DNA of 46,414 bases, from contig DIFW01000012.1 of the NCBI GenBank assembly GCA_002419295.1, positions 1 to 46,414 of the forward strand, in the 5' to 3' direction. A program made the translations under genes and the position numbers. How positions within the stretch are numbered: the stretch's first letter is position 1; every line of letters starts with the position of its first letter. This DNA is from Patescibacteria group bacterium UBA5738 (GTDB taxonomy: Bacteria; Patescibacteriota; Minisyncoccia; Minisyncoccales; UBA5738). Shown piece by piece: positions 16,138 through 22,969 of the stretch. The notes under the pieces are model-generated. The model saw only the letters and a program-made list of their open reading frames with translations. It made no database searches and was not told where the DNA came from.

Positions 16138-16852
16138 AACTGCCGCCGACAAGCTATTGGCGCAAACGCGGGAAAATTATGATTCGTTCGCGGAATCATT
16201 TTCCCAAACGCGCAATTATGTCTGGCCGGAAATGAAATCCCTGGCGGACGATTTCTTCAAGCGGGGAGGCCGGGTTTTGGATATTGGTTGCGGCAACGGC
16301 CGTTATTATCCGATTTTTAAAGAAAGAGAAGCGGAATACACCGGCATCGACAGTTCGCGAAAATTGATTGCGATTGCCAAAAAAAACTTTCCCGAAGCCG
16401 GCTTCGCGGTTGCCGATGCGCTCAAATTGCCGTTCAAGGAGAGCGAATTTGATTTGGCGGTATCAATCGCGGTCTTGCACCATATTCCTTCGGAAAAAAA
16501 TCGCAAATTGTTTTTCAAAGAAGTTTCGCGGGTTTTGAAACCCGGCGGTATTTTTATCGTTACGGTCTGGGATTTGCGGCCGTTTTCAATGATAAAGGCG
16601 AGACGATGGAAGAGATTCCAAAATTTTGCCAAAACCCAAATTAATATCGCGCTGGGGCGCCAGCCGCTTGATTTCGGCGATTTTTTCATTGCGTGGCAAA
16701 ACCGATATCAACGGTATCATCACGCGTTTTCTTTGAAAGAATTAAAAAAAATATCAATTGCCGCGGACTTTAAAATCGAGAGAAGCGGCGTTTTGAATTC
16801 AGGCTCGAAAGAAGCCAATCTTTACATTGCGGCCAAAAAGTTGCAGAATTAA
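16130..16852 (+). CDS. Class I SAM methyltransferase, Trm9/ALKBH8-like
   Basis: The 240-residue product has SAM motif I VLDIGCGNGRYYPIF, the acidic end of strand 2 in GIDSSRKLI, motif IV DLAVSIAVLHHIPSEKNR, and RVLKPGGIFIVTVWDL. The LHHIPS segment, the VTVWDLR strand and the late WQNRYQRYHHAFSLKEL match the pattern of Trm9, which methylates 5-carboxymethyluridine at tRNA position 34. Ordinary small-molecule methyltransferases of the UbiE type are the alternative. Because elp3 is also in this window, a cm5U to mcm5U step is a reasonable hypothesis. It is translationally coupled to idi (8-base overlap) and followed by a tRNA gene. Confidence 0.82.
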   Translation: MDKTAADKLLAQTRENYDSFAESFSQTRNYVWPEMKSLADDFFKRGGRVLDIGCGNGRYYPIFKEREAEYTGIDSSRKLIAIAKKNFPEAGFAVADALKLPFKESEFDLAVSIAVLHHIPSEKNRKLFFKEVSRVLKPGGIFIVTVWDLRPFSMIKARRWKRFQNFAKTQINIALGRQPLDFGDFFIAWQNRYQRYHHAFSLKELKKISIAADFKIERSGVLNSGSKEANLYIAAKKLQN

Positions 16853-16880
16853 GCTCGTGATAAATTAAAAAGTTAAACGC

Positions 16881-16953
16881 GCGCCCGTAGTTTAATGGAT
16901 AAAATATTGGCCTCCGAAGCTGAAGACTACAGGTTCGATTCCTGTCGGGCGCA
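16881..16953 (+). tRNA. tRNA-Arg (anticodon CCG)
   Basis: A 73-nt cloverleaf: acceptor GCGCCCG/CGGGCGC with discriminator A, a D arm GTTT/AAAT, an anticodon stem TTGGC/GCTGA with loop CTCCGAA (anticodon CCG), and a T arm ACAGG/CCTGT with loop TTCGATT. CCA is not encoded. It reads CGG. Confidence 0.95.
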
Positions 16954-16980
16954 CTTTAAAATGATACGCATAACAGAAAT

Positions 16981-17009
16981 TTGACAAATGGTTTTCAATC
17001 GGCTAAAAA
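16981..17009 (+). promoter_or_regulatory. Promoter of the structured ncRNA
   Basis: A perfect TTGACA (16981-16986), a 17-bp spacer and TAAAAA (17004-17009) place the transcription start near 17015, exactly where the closing stem of the RNA begins. Confidence 0.6.
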
Positions 17010-17014
17010 GAAGG

Positions 17015-17175
17015 CGAGGGGATGAGGGTTTTTACCCAATACAGGCAGAAAGCTTTTCAGCGAAGGAGGTTGGGTGTGGCCATGCAGTCTCTGCCAGATT
17101 GTACTATATAGCTTGACTGATTTCGCGATGGGCTGTTCCCCTCGCTAAAAGGCACCGAATGCATCGGTGTTTTTT
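17015..17175 (+). ncRNA. Structured non-coding RNA, 6S-like in outline
   Basis: A closing stem pairs GCGAGGGGA (from 17015) with TCCCCTCGC (17137-17145). Inside is an asymmetric, largely unpaired region, then an apical stem ACAGGCAGA (17041-) with TCTGCC...TGT (17091-17102) and small inner hairpins. An intrinsic terminator follows. The size of about 130-160 nt and the long-hairpin-with-central-bubble shape resemble 6S RNA, the RNA polymerase decoy. Primary sequence does not let me prove that. It lacks the SRP RNA GGAA tetraloop arrangement and RNase P core motifs. Its own promoter and terminator make a dedicated RNA gene likely. Confidence 0.65.
17153..17175 (+). terminator. Terminator of the structured ncRNA
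   Basis: CACCGA pairs with TCGGTG around a 5-nt loop and is followed directly by TTTTTT. Confidence 0.85.
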
Positions 17176-17257
17176 AGTTGTTTAAGGCGTTATTCTTTGT
17201 TAGAATGGATTATTGATTCTATTTTAAGTTTTTTGCTTTTAGCTTTAAATTTTAACT

Positions 17258-17812
17258 ATGCAATACAAAATCGCGGTATCGGGTGCGGCGGAGATCAGCC
17301 ATTGTTGTGATAATATTATTTTGCTATCAAAAGAGATCGGCAAAGAAATCGCCCGGGCTCATTGTGTTTTGGTTTCGGGAGCGACTACCGGCGTACCCTA
17401 TTTTTCCGCGCAAGGGTGTAAGCAAGCGGGCGGATTCAATGTCGGGTTTTCGCCGGCGGGGTCCGAAGCGGAACATATCAAGCGCTATCGCTTGCCGATG
17501 GATATTTTTGATGTGATGGTTTATACCGGGGCGGATTATTCCGGCCGGGATATAATTATGACCAAATCCGCGGACGCGATTATTATCGCTTGCGGCCGAA
17601 TGGGAACATTGCACGAATTCACCACGGCGGTGGAGTGCGGCAAAATCATCGGTGTTTTGGAGGGGTCGGGCGGTACGGCGGACAAAATCCGCGGCTTGGT
17701 CAAGGGGACTTATCGCGGCATCAAAAAGATAATTTACGAAAGAGATCCGATTTTATTGGTACAAAAAGTGATTGAATATGTTGATCGGGAAAAGAAAAAA
17801 AACAAATTATAA
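17258..17812 (+). CDS. LOG/SLOG-family Rossmann nucleotide-binding protein
   Basis: The 184-residue product belongs to the TIGR00725/LOG-like group. It opens with a Rossmann-type strand (YKIAVSGAAEI), then VLVSGATTGVPYFSAQGCKQAG and a later ADAIIIACGRMGTLHEFTTAVECGKIIGV in three consecutive pieces. The LOG motif PGGxGTxxE appears here as ACGRMGTLHE: the GT and Glu are kept, the PGG is not. LOG enzymes release a base from nucleoside monophosphates. A nucleotide-handling role fits the phosphoribosyltransferase next door, but the altered motif leaves open that it only binds ligand. Confidence 0.75.
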   Translation: MQYKIAVSGAAEISHCCDNIILLSKEIGKEIARAHCVLVSGATTGVPYFSAQGCKQAGGFNVGFSPAGSEAEHIKRYRLPMDIFDVMVYTGADYSGRDIIMTKSADAIIIACGRMGTLHEFTTAVECGKIIGVLEGSGGTADKIRGLVKGTYRGIKKIIYERDPILLVQKVIEYVDREKKKNKL

Positions 17813-17849
17813 TTTTTTAATGCGCCATTTTAGGCAATCGGCGGACGCT

Positions 17850-17871
17850 CCAACATTCTTGAGAATGTTGG
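17850..17871. promoter_or_regulatory. Palindrome before the phosphoribosyltransferase gene
   Basis: CCAACATTCT and AGAATGTTGG are perfect complements around TG. The element ends 13 bases before the chosen ATG, so it could be an operator or a leader hairpin. No T-run follows. Confidence 0.55.
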
Positions 17872-17884
17872 TAAATTTTTGAAA

Positions 17885-18322
17885 ATGAAGAAAATCGGGT
17901 TTGGGGAAATTGAAGAGATGATAAATGGATTTGTTGGCGGCAATAAGGAATTTTTGGATAAAGTCGAGGTCGTGGTTGGGATGAGCCGGGGAGGGCTGGT
18001 GCCGGCGGCGTTGCTGGCGGCTAAGATTGATAAACCCTTGATCGCGGCGTATATCAATAAACAAGACGAGATATTTTTTGATCGCGGCGATTGGATAAGC
18101 GGCAAAAACATTTTGGTGGTTGACGATATTATCCGTTCGGGGAAAACCTTGCGGTTGGTGAAAAATCATTTGGAAAAATCTTGCTGGCCGCAAAGCGTTT
18201 CGTTTTTTACGCTGTTCAAGGTAAAATCACTGGAAAATAAAATTTATAACATTCCCTCGTTTTCCCGGGAAATTGGCGAGGATGTGGCTTTCCCGTGGGA
18301 CTGTGGCCGATATCAAAAATAA
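17885..18322 (+). CDS. Phosphoribosyltransferase family protein
   Basis: The 145-residue type I PRTase fold is recognised from the pyrophosphate loop (VVGMSRGGLVPAALLA) and the PRPP-binding signature NILVVDDIIRSGKTL. It is shorter than adenine or hypoxanthine PRTases and closest in outline to the Gpt/xanthine-type or generic PRTases. The base specificity cannot be read. The ATG at 17885 is preferred over a TTG two codons earlier. The neighbour upstream is a LOG-like protein, which suggests nucleobase salvage or nucleotide turnover (inference). Confidence 0.82.
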   Translation: MKKIGFGEIEEMINGFVGGNKEFLDKVEVVVGMSRGGLVPAALLAAKIDKPLIAAYINKQDEIFFDRGDWISGKNILVVDDIIRSGKTLRLVKNHLEKSCWPQSVSFFTLFKVKSLENKIYNIPSFSREIGEDVAFPWDCGRYQK

Positions 18323-18324
18323 AT

Positions 18325-18687
18325 ATGTACGATTCCGAAATTCATCATCGGAGATCAATCCGCGCCAAAGGTTATGATTATTCGCAAGACGGGGCGTATT
18401 TTGCCACTGTTTGCGCGCAAAACCGGCAATGTTTGTTTGGGAGCATCGCGAATGCAAAGATGGAATTGAATGAGGCGGGGGAAATCGTAAATAATTGTTG
18501 GTACGAAATTCCAAAACATTATCCATTTGTTGTTTTGGACGAATTCGTGGTGATGCCGAATCATTTCCATGGAATTATCGTTATTCAAAATCGGGAATGG
18601 AAACGGGAACGGGCGAATAATCATTCGCCCGCATTTGTATTTTTGTGGACAAATTTGATTTGGAATGTTATTTTAAAGCAACAATAA
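18325..18687 (+). pseudogene. Truncated RAYT (REP-associated tyrosine transposase)
   Basis: The N-terminal 90 residues match IS200/IS605-type Y1 transposases of the RAYT group: HHRRSIRAKGYDYSQDGAYF, TVCAQNRQCLFGSI, and the HUH motif in VVMPNHFHGIIVI. Homology stops after NREWKRERANNHSP. The helix with the catalytic tyrosine and the C-terminal WQRNYYEHIIR-type region are missing, replaced by about 20 unrelated residues. The break lies at a CGGGCGAAT/ATTCGCCCG hairpin (18610-18631). It cannot be an active transposase. RAYTs move or maintain REP palindromes, and this window is full of such palindromes. Confidence 0.85.
18610..18631. repeat. Hairpin at the RAYT break point
   Basis: Nine-base arms CGGGCGAAT and ATTCGCCCG surround AATC. 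Homology to RAYT proteins ends here. Confidence 0.6.
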
Positions 18688-18698
18688 TCAACAAATAT

Positions 18699-18989
18699 AT
18701 GGCGACAAAAAAGACGCAATCAAAAACGGAAAAAGAGACAAGCCGCGATTCAAAAACAAAGCGCGAGGAGTTTAAGATTTCCGGCGAGAAAATGATTGAG
18801 AAGGTTAAGAGTCTTATTAAAGAGGGGAATGTGCGCCGGATAATCATCATTAACGACAAAGGCGATACACTGATGGAAATCCCGCTCACTTTCGCGGTTG
18901 TCGGCACGGCGCTGGCGCCGGTTTTGGCGGCCGTTGGGGCGCTGGCGGCATTGATCGCCAACTGCACGATTATCGTGGAGAGAAAGTAA
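18699..18989 (+). CDS. DUF4342 domain protein
   Basis: A 96-residue protein with a charged N-terminal tail (KTQSKTEKETSRDSKTKREE). The DUF4342 core follows: FKISGEKMIEKVKSLIKEGN, VRRIIIINDKGDTLMEIPL, then the hydrophobic TFAVVGTALAPVLAAVGAL and IANCTIIVERK. The glycine/alanine-rich stretch can span a membrane. No function is established for the family. The ATG at 18699 gives the typical family start; the upstream frame extension is RAYT-remnant sequence. Confidence 0.85.
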   Translation: MATKKTQSKTEKETSRDSKTKREEFKISGEKMIEKVKSLIKEGNVRRIIIINDKGDTLMEIPLTFAVVGTALAPVLAAVGALAALIANCTIIVERK

Positions 18990-19014
18990 AAAGTATATGA
19001 TTTCTTGCTTTTGC

Positions 19015-19054
19015 AAGGGTCTAACCCTCGCGATTACACGAGGGATAGACCCTT
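19015..19054. repeat. GGGTCTAACCC REP-like element
   Basis: AAGGGTCTAACCCTCG on the left pairs with CGAGGGATAGACCCTT on the right around a CGATTACA loop, with a single A-A mismatch. Related elements are at 28736 (inverse orientation) and 36731. Confidence 0.8.
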
Positions 19055-19064
19055 AAACCTTAAA

Positions 19065-19568
19065 ATGCCGATACATTTAAATTACCAGGGGACGATTTGC
19101 CAAAAGTGCGGGGCGGAGTTTGTGGCCCACAAAAAGGATTGCGTTTGTCCCGCGTGCGGAGAGGCGACCGATGACTGTTGCGATTTTGCCGCGGAAACGA
19201 TCGCCACGATGAAAGACCATAAACAGCTTTATGGAAATTACTTTCCGCAAAGCTGGTTTTCCGGTTCGATCGCGGATACCGTGCAGGGGATAATTTTTGA
19301 ATTGTTTGACAACTATGAAATTGATAAACCCGAAGATTTCACCGCGTTTGTTTTGGCGCAATTGGGAGACGCGGTGTGGGAAGAAGGCCAAGAACATCTG
19401 GCGATACAGGTTGAAGAGATTGCATTGGAAGTCTTTGAGATTTACAAAAATGATTCTGATTTCAAGGGCGATAATTTAAAAGAAAAGCCGCTGAATCCGG
19501 AATTGAAAGAGATTTTACCGAAAACGACTGATTTGCCGTTTGATATTGACAGCGGGGCGGGTTTTTGA
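19065..19568 (+). CDS. Zinc-ribbon hypothetical protein, 167 aa
   Basis: The N-terminus has two CxxC knuckles, ICQKCGAEF and CVCPACGEA, 18 residues apart, which fit a zinc ribbon. The rest is helical and acidic (IADTVQGIIFELFDNYEID and others) with no known domain I recognise. The ATG at 19065 is chosen because the frame upstream of it is only the REP-like element. No partner is obvious. A weak terminator follows at 19591-19613. Confidence 0.7.
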   Translation: MPIHLNYQGTICQKCGAEFVAHKKDCVCPACGEATDDCCDFAAETIATMKDHKQLYGNYFPQSWFSGSIADTVQGIIFELFDNYEIDKPEDFTAFVLAQLGDAVWEEGQEHLAIQVEEIALEVFEIYKNDSDFKGDNLKEKPLNPELKEILPKTTDLPFDIDSGAGF

Positions 19569-19590
19569 GAATTAGTATCCTTAACTTTTC

Positions 19591-19613
19591 GCCTTGAAAT
19601 GAGGGCTTTTTTT
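19591..19613 (+). terminator. Short terminator after the zinc-ribbon gene
   Basis: GCCTT pairs with AGGGC (one G-U) and is followed by seven T. It lies 22 bases after the stop. Confidence 0.55.
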
Positions 19614-19645
19614 GTATAATATCAAGGATAAGCGAAATATCGTAA

Positions 19646-19767
19646 TTTTCAAACTCCAATTTTCAAAAAATATTTCAATAATCAACAAATAAAATAAAAT
19701 GCCGAATTTATATTTTATTTGAGGTATTGAAGTTTGGGATATTGATTGAAAATTGGAGTTTGAAAAT
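19646..19767. repeat. AT-rich long inverted repeat, copy B
   Basis: Twenty-one-base terminal arms (TTTTCAAACTCCAATTTTCA... and its exact complement at 19746-19766) enclose about 80 bases that include partial inner pairing. It shares CAATTTTCAA-type words with copies at 13506, 20285 and 40278. Confidence 0.75.
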
Positions 19768-19776
19768 TGAAAATTT

Positions 19777-20283
19777 ATGACGAATTCCGAAAATATCATT
19801 AAAGGAAAGCTGGCGGAGAGTTTGGTGGAGCGGTTGTTAAAGGCAAGCGGTTGCCGGGTGTATCGTTTGGGTTCGGAGGCGATGCTGGAAAATATCGTGC
19901 AGTTGGAAGATGAATTCAGCAAGGACAGCAATCTGGGAAAAAAGATCGCATCGATTCCGGATTTCGTGGTGATGGGGAACCGCGAAAAGCCGGTGTTTGT
20001 GGAAGTGAAATTCCGCACCGATCCGGAATCGCTGGAAGAAGAATTGCTTTTGGAGAAAGATTCGCTGGAGAATTTTTGGGAAGCAAAAATTGTGCTGGCA
20101 ACGGTGAAAGAAAAACCGTATTTCCGCGTGCTGACCCCGCCGTATTTTTCCAAAGAAAAACGCGACGGCTGGCCAATTCCGGTTTCCAATTGGAAGCCGC
20201 TTAAAGACGATCCGGATATCGGAGCTGGCCAAGAGGTGATAAGTAAGTTTGAGGAATTGGCAAAGAAATATTATGCAAAATGA
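19777..20283 (+). CDS. Hypothetical protein with a possible PD-(D/E)XK fold
   Basis: In 168 residues I see GKLAESLVERLLKASGCRVY (an N-terminal helix with a conserved Glu), then IPDFVVMGNREKPVFVEVKF, which gives the Asp...Glu-x-Lys spacing of restriction-endonuclease-like folds, and a charged C-terminal half. That supports a nuclease-like or Holliday-junction-resolvase-like core, but the protein could equally be a non-catalytic relative. It lies between two AT-rich inverted repeats (19646-19767 and 20285-20410) that flank it almost exactly. Confidence 0.6.
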   Translation: MTNSENIIKGKLAESLVERLLKASGCRVYRLGSEAMLENIVQLEDEFSKDSNLGKKIASIPDFVVMGNREKPVFVEVKFRTDPESLEEELLLEKDSLENFWEAKIVLATVKEKPYFRVLTPPYFSKEKRDGWPIPVSNWKPLKDDPDIGAGQEVISKFEELAKKYYAK

Positions 20284-20284
20284 C

Positions 20285-20410
20285 CAATTTCCAATTTTCA
20301 ATTTCCAATGAATTTCCAATGATTCAATTTTCAACCAAATACATTGCATTCCGTTTGGTCATTGAAACATTGAGTTATTCAATGAAAATTAGAAATTGAA
20401 AATTGAAAAT
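20285..20410. repeat. AT-rich long inverted repeat, copy C
   Basis: CAATTTCCAATTTTCAATTT on the left is mirrored by AAATTGAAAATTGAAAATTT on the right. The centre holds CCAAAT/TTTGG and TCATTGAAACATTGA, a phrase also seen near 13616 and, as the complement, near 40322. Confidence 0.7.
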
Positions 20411-20439
20411 TTAGAGAAACGCATGCGACTATTAAACTC

Positions 20440-22878
20440 ATGGAAAAAGAAAATTGCGATAAAAATGAAGAATATCGGCCAAGTGTGATTGAGCCCAAAT
20501 GGCAGAAATACTGGGAAGATAATGATTTCTATAAAGCGCTTGATTATGCCGAGGCGGGAGACAAGAAAAAGACTTATCTTCTTGTGGAATTTCCTTACCC
20601 GTCCGGGGAGGGGTTGCATGTGGGGCATGTGCGGTCCTATTCGGCAATGGATGTGATCGCGCGGAAAAGGCGGATGGAGGGGGAGAATGTTTTGTTTCCC
20701 ATCGGGTGGGACGCTTTTGGGTTGCCCGCGGAAAATTATGCCATCAAAACCGGCATTCATCCGTCAATTACCACGGCCAAAAACATTGCCAATTATACGC
20801 GCCAGTTGAAAAGCATGGGGTTGTCGTTTGATTGGTCGCGCCAGGTGGATACCACGGATCCGGATTATTACAAATGGACGCAGTGGATATTTATCCAGTT
20901 GTTTAAAAATGGCATGGCGTATCAGGCCACAATTCCCGTGAATTGGTGTCCGAAATGCAAAACCGGTTTGGCCAATGAAGAAGTTGTCGCCGGGAATTGC
21001 GAACGGTGCGGCGAGCCGGTAATGCGCAAAGAATTGAAACAATGGATGTTGCGAATTACCAAATACGCGGATCGACTGATTGATGATTTGGGCGCAGTTG
21101 ATTTTTGGGAGAAGATTAAAGTCCAACAAAAAGAATGGATCGGCAAAAGCGAAGGCACGACCGCGGATTTTGCGATTGATAACACGAACGAAAGGGTGAG
21201 TGTTTTTACCACGCGCGTTGATACGATTTTTGGCGTGACCGCATTGGTTTTGGCGCCGGAACATAAATTAGTTGATCAATTAAAAGAAAAAATAATGAAT
21301 TGGGACGCGGTGGAAAATTATATCAATGAAACCCGCAAAAAATCAGAATTTGAACGCGCCAATTTGGAAAAAGAAAGAACCGGAATAAATTTGGAAGGGG
21401 TTTGGGCAATCAATCCGGCCAACGGTGAAAAAATCCAGGTTTGGCTGGGTGATTATGTGATTGGTTCTTACGGTGGCGGGGCGGTGATGATGGTGCCGGC
21501 GCATGATCGCCGTGATTATGATTTTGCCAAAAAATACGAGTTGCCGATTATTGAAGTTGTCAAAGGCGGCGATACTGCAAGGGAAGCATTTGTTGAATAT
21601 GGCGAGCTGGTTAATTCCGGTGATTTTAATAAATTAAAATCGGAGGAGGCGATTATAAAAATTAGAGAATGGTTGGTTAAAAAAGGCGTGAGTCAAAAAA
21701 ACACGCATTATAAATTGCGGGATTGGATATTTTCGCGCCAGCATTACTGGGGCGAGCCGATTCCAATTGTTCATTGCGCCAAGTGCGGGGCGGTTGCGGT
21801 GCCGGAAGATCAACTGCCGGTGGCGCTTCCATACATTGAAAAATATCAGCCCACGGGTACGGGCGAATCGCCGTTAGCGGAGGTTTCTGATTGGGTAAAC
21901 ACTGCTTGTCCCAAGTGCGGTGGGGAGGCAAAAAGGGAAACCGATACCATGCCCAATTGGGCGGGGTCAAACTGGTATTATGTCCGTTATTGCGATCCGA
22001 AAAATAATTCGGCGATCGGTGATAAAGAAAAATTGAATTATTGGCTACCGGTGGATTGGTATAACGGGGGAATGGAACATACCACTTTGCATTTGTTGTA
22101 TTCAAGATTTATTTATAAATTTCTGTTTGATATCGGCGCGGTGCCGACGAGCGAACCATACAAAAAGCGCACTTCGCAGGGAATGGTGCTGGCGGCCAAT
22201 AATCAAAAAATGTCCAAGAGCCGCGGCAATGTGGTGAATCCCGACGATATCGTTAAGGAGTTCGGGGCCGATACTTTGCGCGTTTACGAGCTGTTTATGG
22301 GGCCGTTTGACCAGGCGATCGCGTGGAGCGCGGACAGCGTGCGGGGAAGCCGCAAATTTTTGGGTCGGGTGTGGCATTTGGTTTTAGAATGCGCGAATAA
22401 TAAAAAAAGCGGCGATGAAATTTTGCGCAAAGTCCACAGATTGAACCAAAAAATCTCCGGCGATATCGAACAGCTGAAATTCAACACCGCGATTGCCGCG
22501 TTTATGGAATTTTTGAATTTCGCGGAAAGCGAAAAAAAGAATGTTGGCAAAGACGCGCTAAAAAGATTGATTTTATTGCTGGCGCCGTTTGCCCCGCACA
22601 TCTGCGAGGAATTGTGGCGCAATCTCGGCAATCCGGAAAGCGTTTTTGCGCAACCTTGGCCAATGGCCGATCAAAATTTGCTCAAGGAGGATACCATTGA
22701 AATCATCGTTCAAATCAACGGCAAAATGCGCGATAAAATTTCAATATCGGCAGATGCCGGAGAGCAAGAAGCGATAGCAATCGCCAAAGACACTGAAACT
22801 ATAAAAAAATGGCTTGACCGGAGTCAAATCAAGAAAACCATTTTCGTGTCCGGAAGATTGATAAACTTTGTCGTGTGA
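20440..22878 (+). CDS. leuS: Leucyl-tRNA synthetase
   Basis: The 812-residue class I synthetase has the HIGH-type HVGH at 60-63 (PSGEGLHVGHVRSY) and a zinc-ribbon insert with CPKCKTGLANEEV and CERCGEPV. It also has the CP1 editing domain with a TTRVDTIFGVTALVLAPEH-type threonine-rich segment, a second cysteine pair insert, and KMSKS at 590-594 (NNQKMSKSRGNVV). The C-terminal domain ends QIKKTIFVSGRLINFVV. This is complete bacterial LeuRS. A diverged duplicate of its tail lies downstream of the next gene (24260-24328). No Shine-Dalgarno site is visible. Confidence 0.97.
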   Translation: MEKENCDKNEEYRPSVIEPKWQKYWEDNDFYKALDYAEAGDKKKTYLLVEFPYPSGEGLHVGHVRSYSAMDVIARKRRMEGENVLFPIGWDAFGLPAENYAIKTGIHPSITTAKNIANYTRQLKSMGLSFDWSRQVDTTDPDYYKWTQWIFIQLFKNGMAYQATIPVNWCPKCKTGLANEEVVAGNCERCGEPVMRKELKQWMLRITKYADRLIDDLGAVDFWEKIKVQQKEWIGKSEGTTADFAIDNTNERVSVFTTRVDTIFGVTALVLAPEHKLVDQLKEKIMNWDAVENYINETRKKSEFERANLEKERTGINLEGVWAINPANGEKIQVWLGDYVIGSYGGGAVMMVPAHDRRDYDFAKKYELPIIEVVKGGDTAREAFVEYGELVNSGDFNKLKSEEAIIKIREWLVKKGVSQKNTHYKLRDWIFSRQHYWGEPIPIVHCAKCGAVAVPEDQLPVALPYIEKYQPTGTGESPLAEVSDWVNTACPKCGGEAKRETDTMPNWAGSNWYYVRYCDPKNNSAIGDKEKLNYWLPVDWYNGGMEHTTLHLLYSRFIYKFLFDIGAVPTSEPYKKRTSQGMVLAANNQKMSKSRGNVVNPDDIVKEFGADTLRVYELFMGPFDQAIAWSADSVRGSRKFLGRVWHLVLECANNKKSGDEILRKVHRLNQKISGDIEQLKFNTAIAAFMEFLNFAESEKKNVGKDALKRLILLLAPFAPHICEELWRNLGNPESVFAQPWPMADQNLLKEDTIEIIVQINGKMRDKISISADAGEQEAIAIAKDTETIKKWLDRSQIKKTIFVSGRLINFVV

Positions 22879-22900
22879 ATATGTTTTAAATTTGGCGGCG

Positions 22901-22969
22901 TTGACAATATTTTATTCTTAGTATAATATGAATTATTGATATTTTATTCTTAATATAATATGAATATTG
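22901..22969 (+). promoter_or_regulatory. Promoter and tandem direct repeat before AAA_14 gene 2
   Basis: TTGACA (22901-22906) and TATAAT (22922-22927) with a short 15-bp spacer begin the unit. Two adjacent copies of a 31-32 base sequence (ATATTTTATTCTTA...TATAATATGAAT) occupy 22907-22938 and 22939-22969. The second copy contains the ATG used; the first has an ATG that stops after two codons. Confidence 0.6.

Larger units (their letters stand above)
16853..17257. other. RNA-only interval: tRNA-Arg plus a structured ncRNA
   Basis: No protein-coding frame of note lies here. The interval holds tRNA-Arg(CCG) (16881-16953), then a separate promoter, a folded RNA and its terminator (16981-17175), then an AT-rich leader for the LOG-like gene. 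Confidence 0.8.

Noticed and set aside
17015..17175. SRP RNA, RNase P RNA or tmRNA
   Set aside because: No SRP GGAA apical motif, no RNase P core sequences, and too short with no tRNA-like ends for tmRNA.
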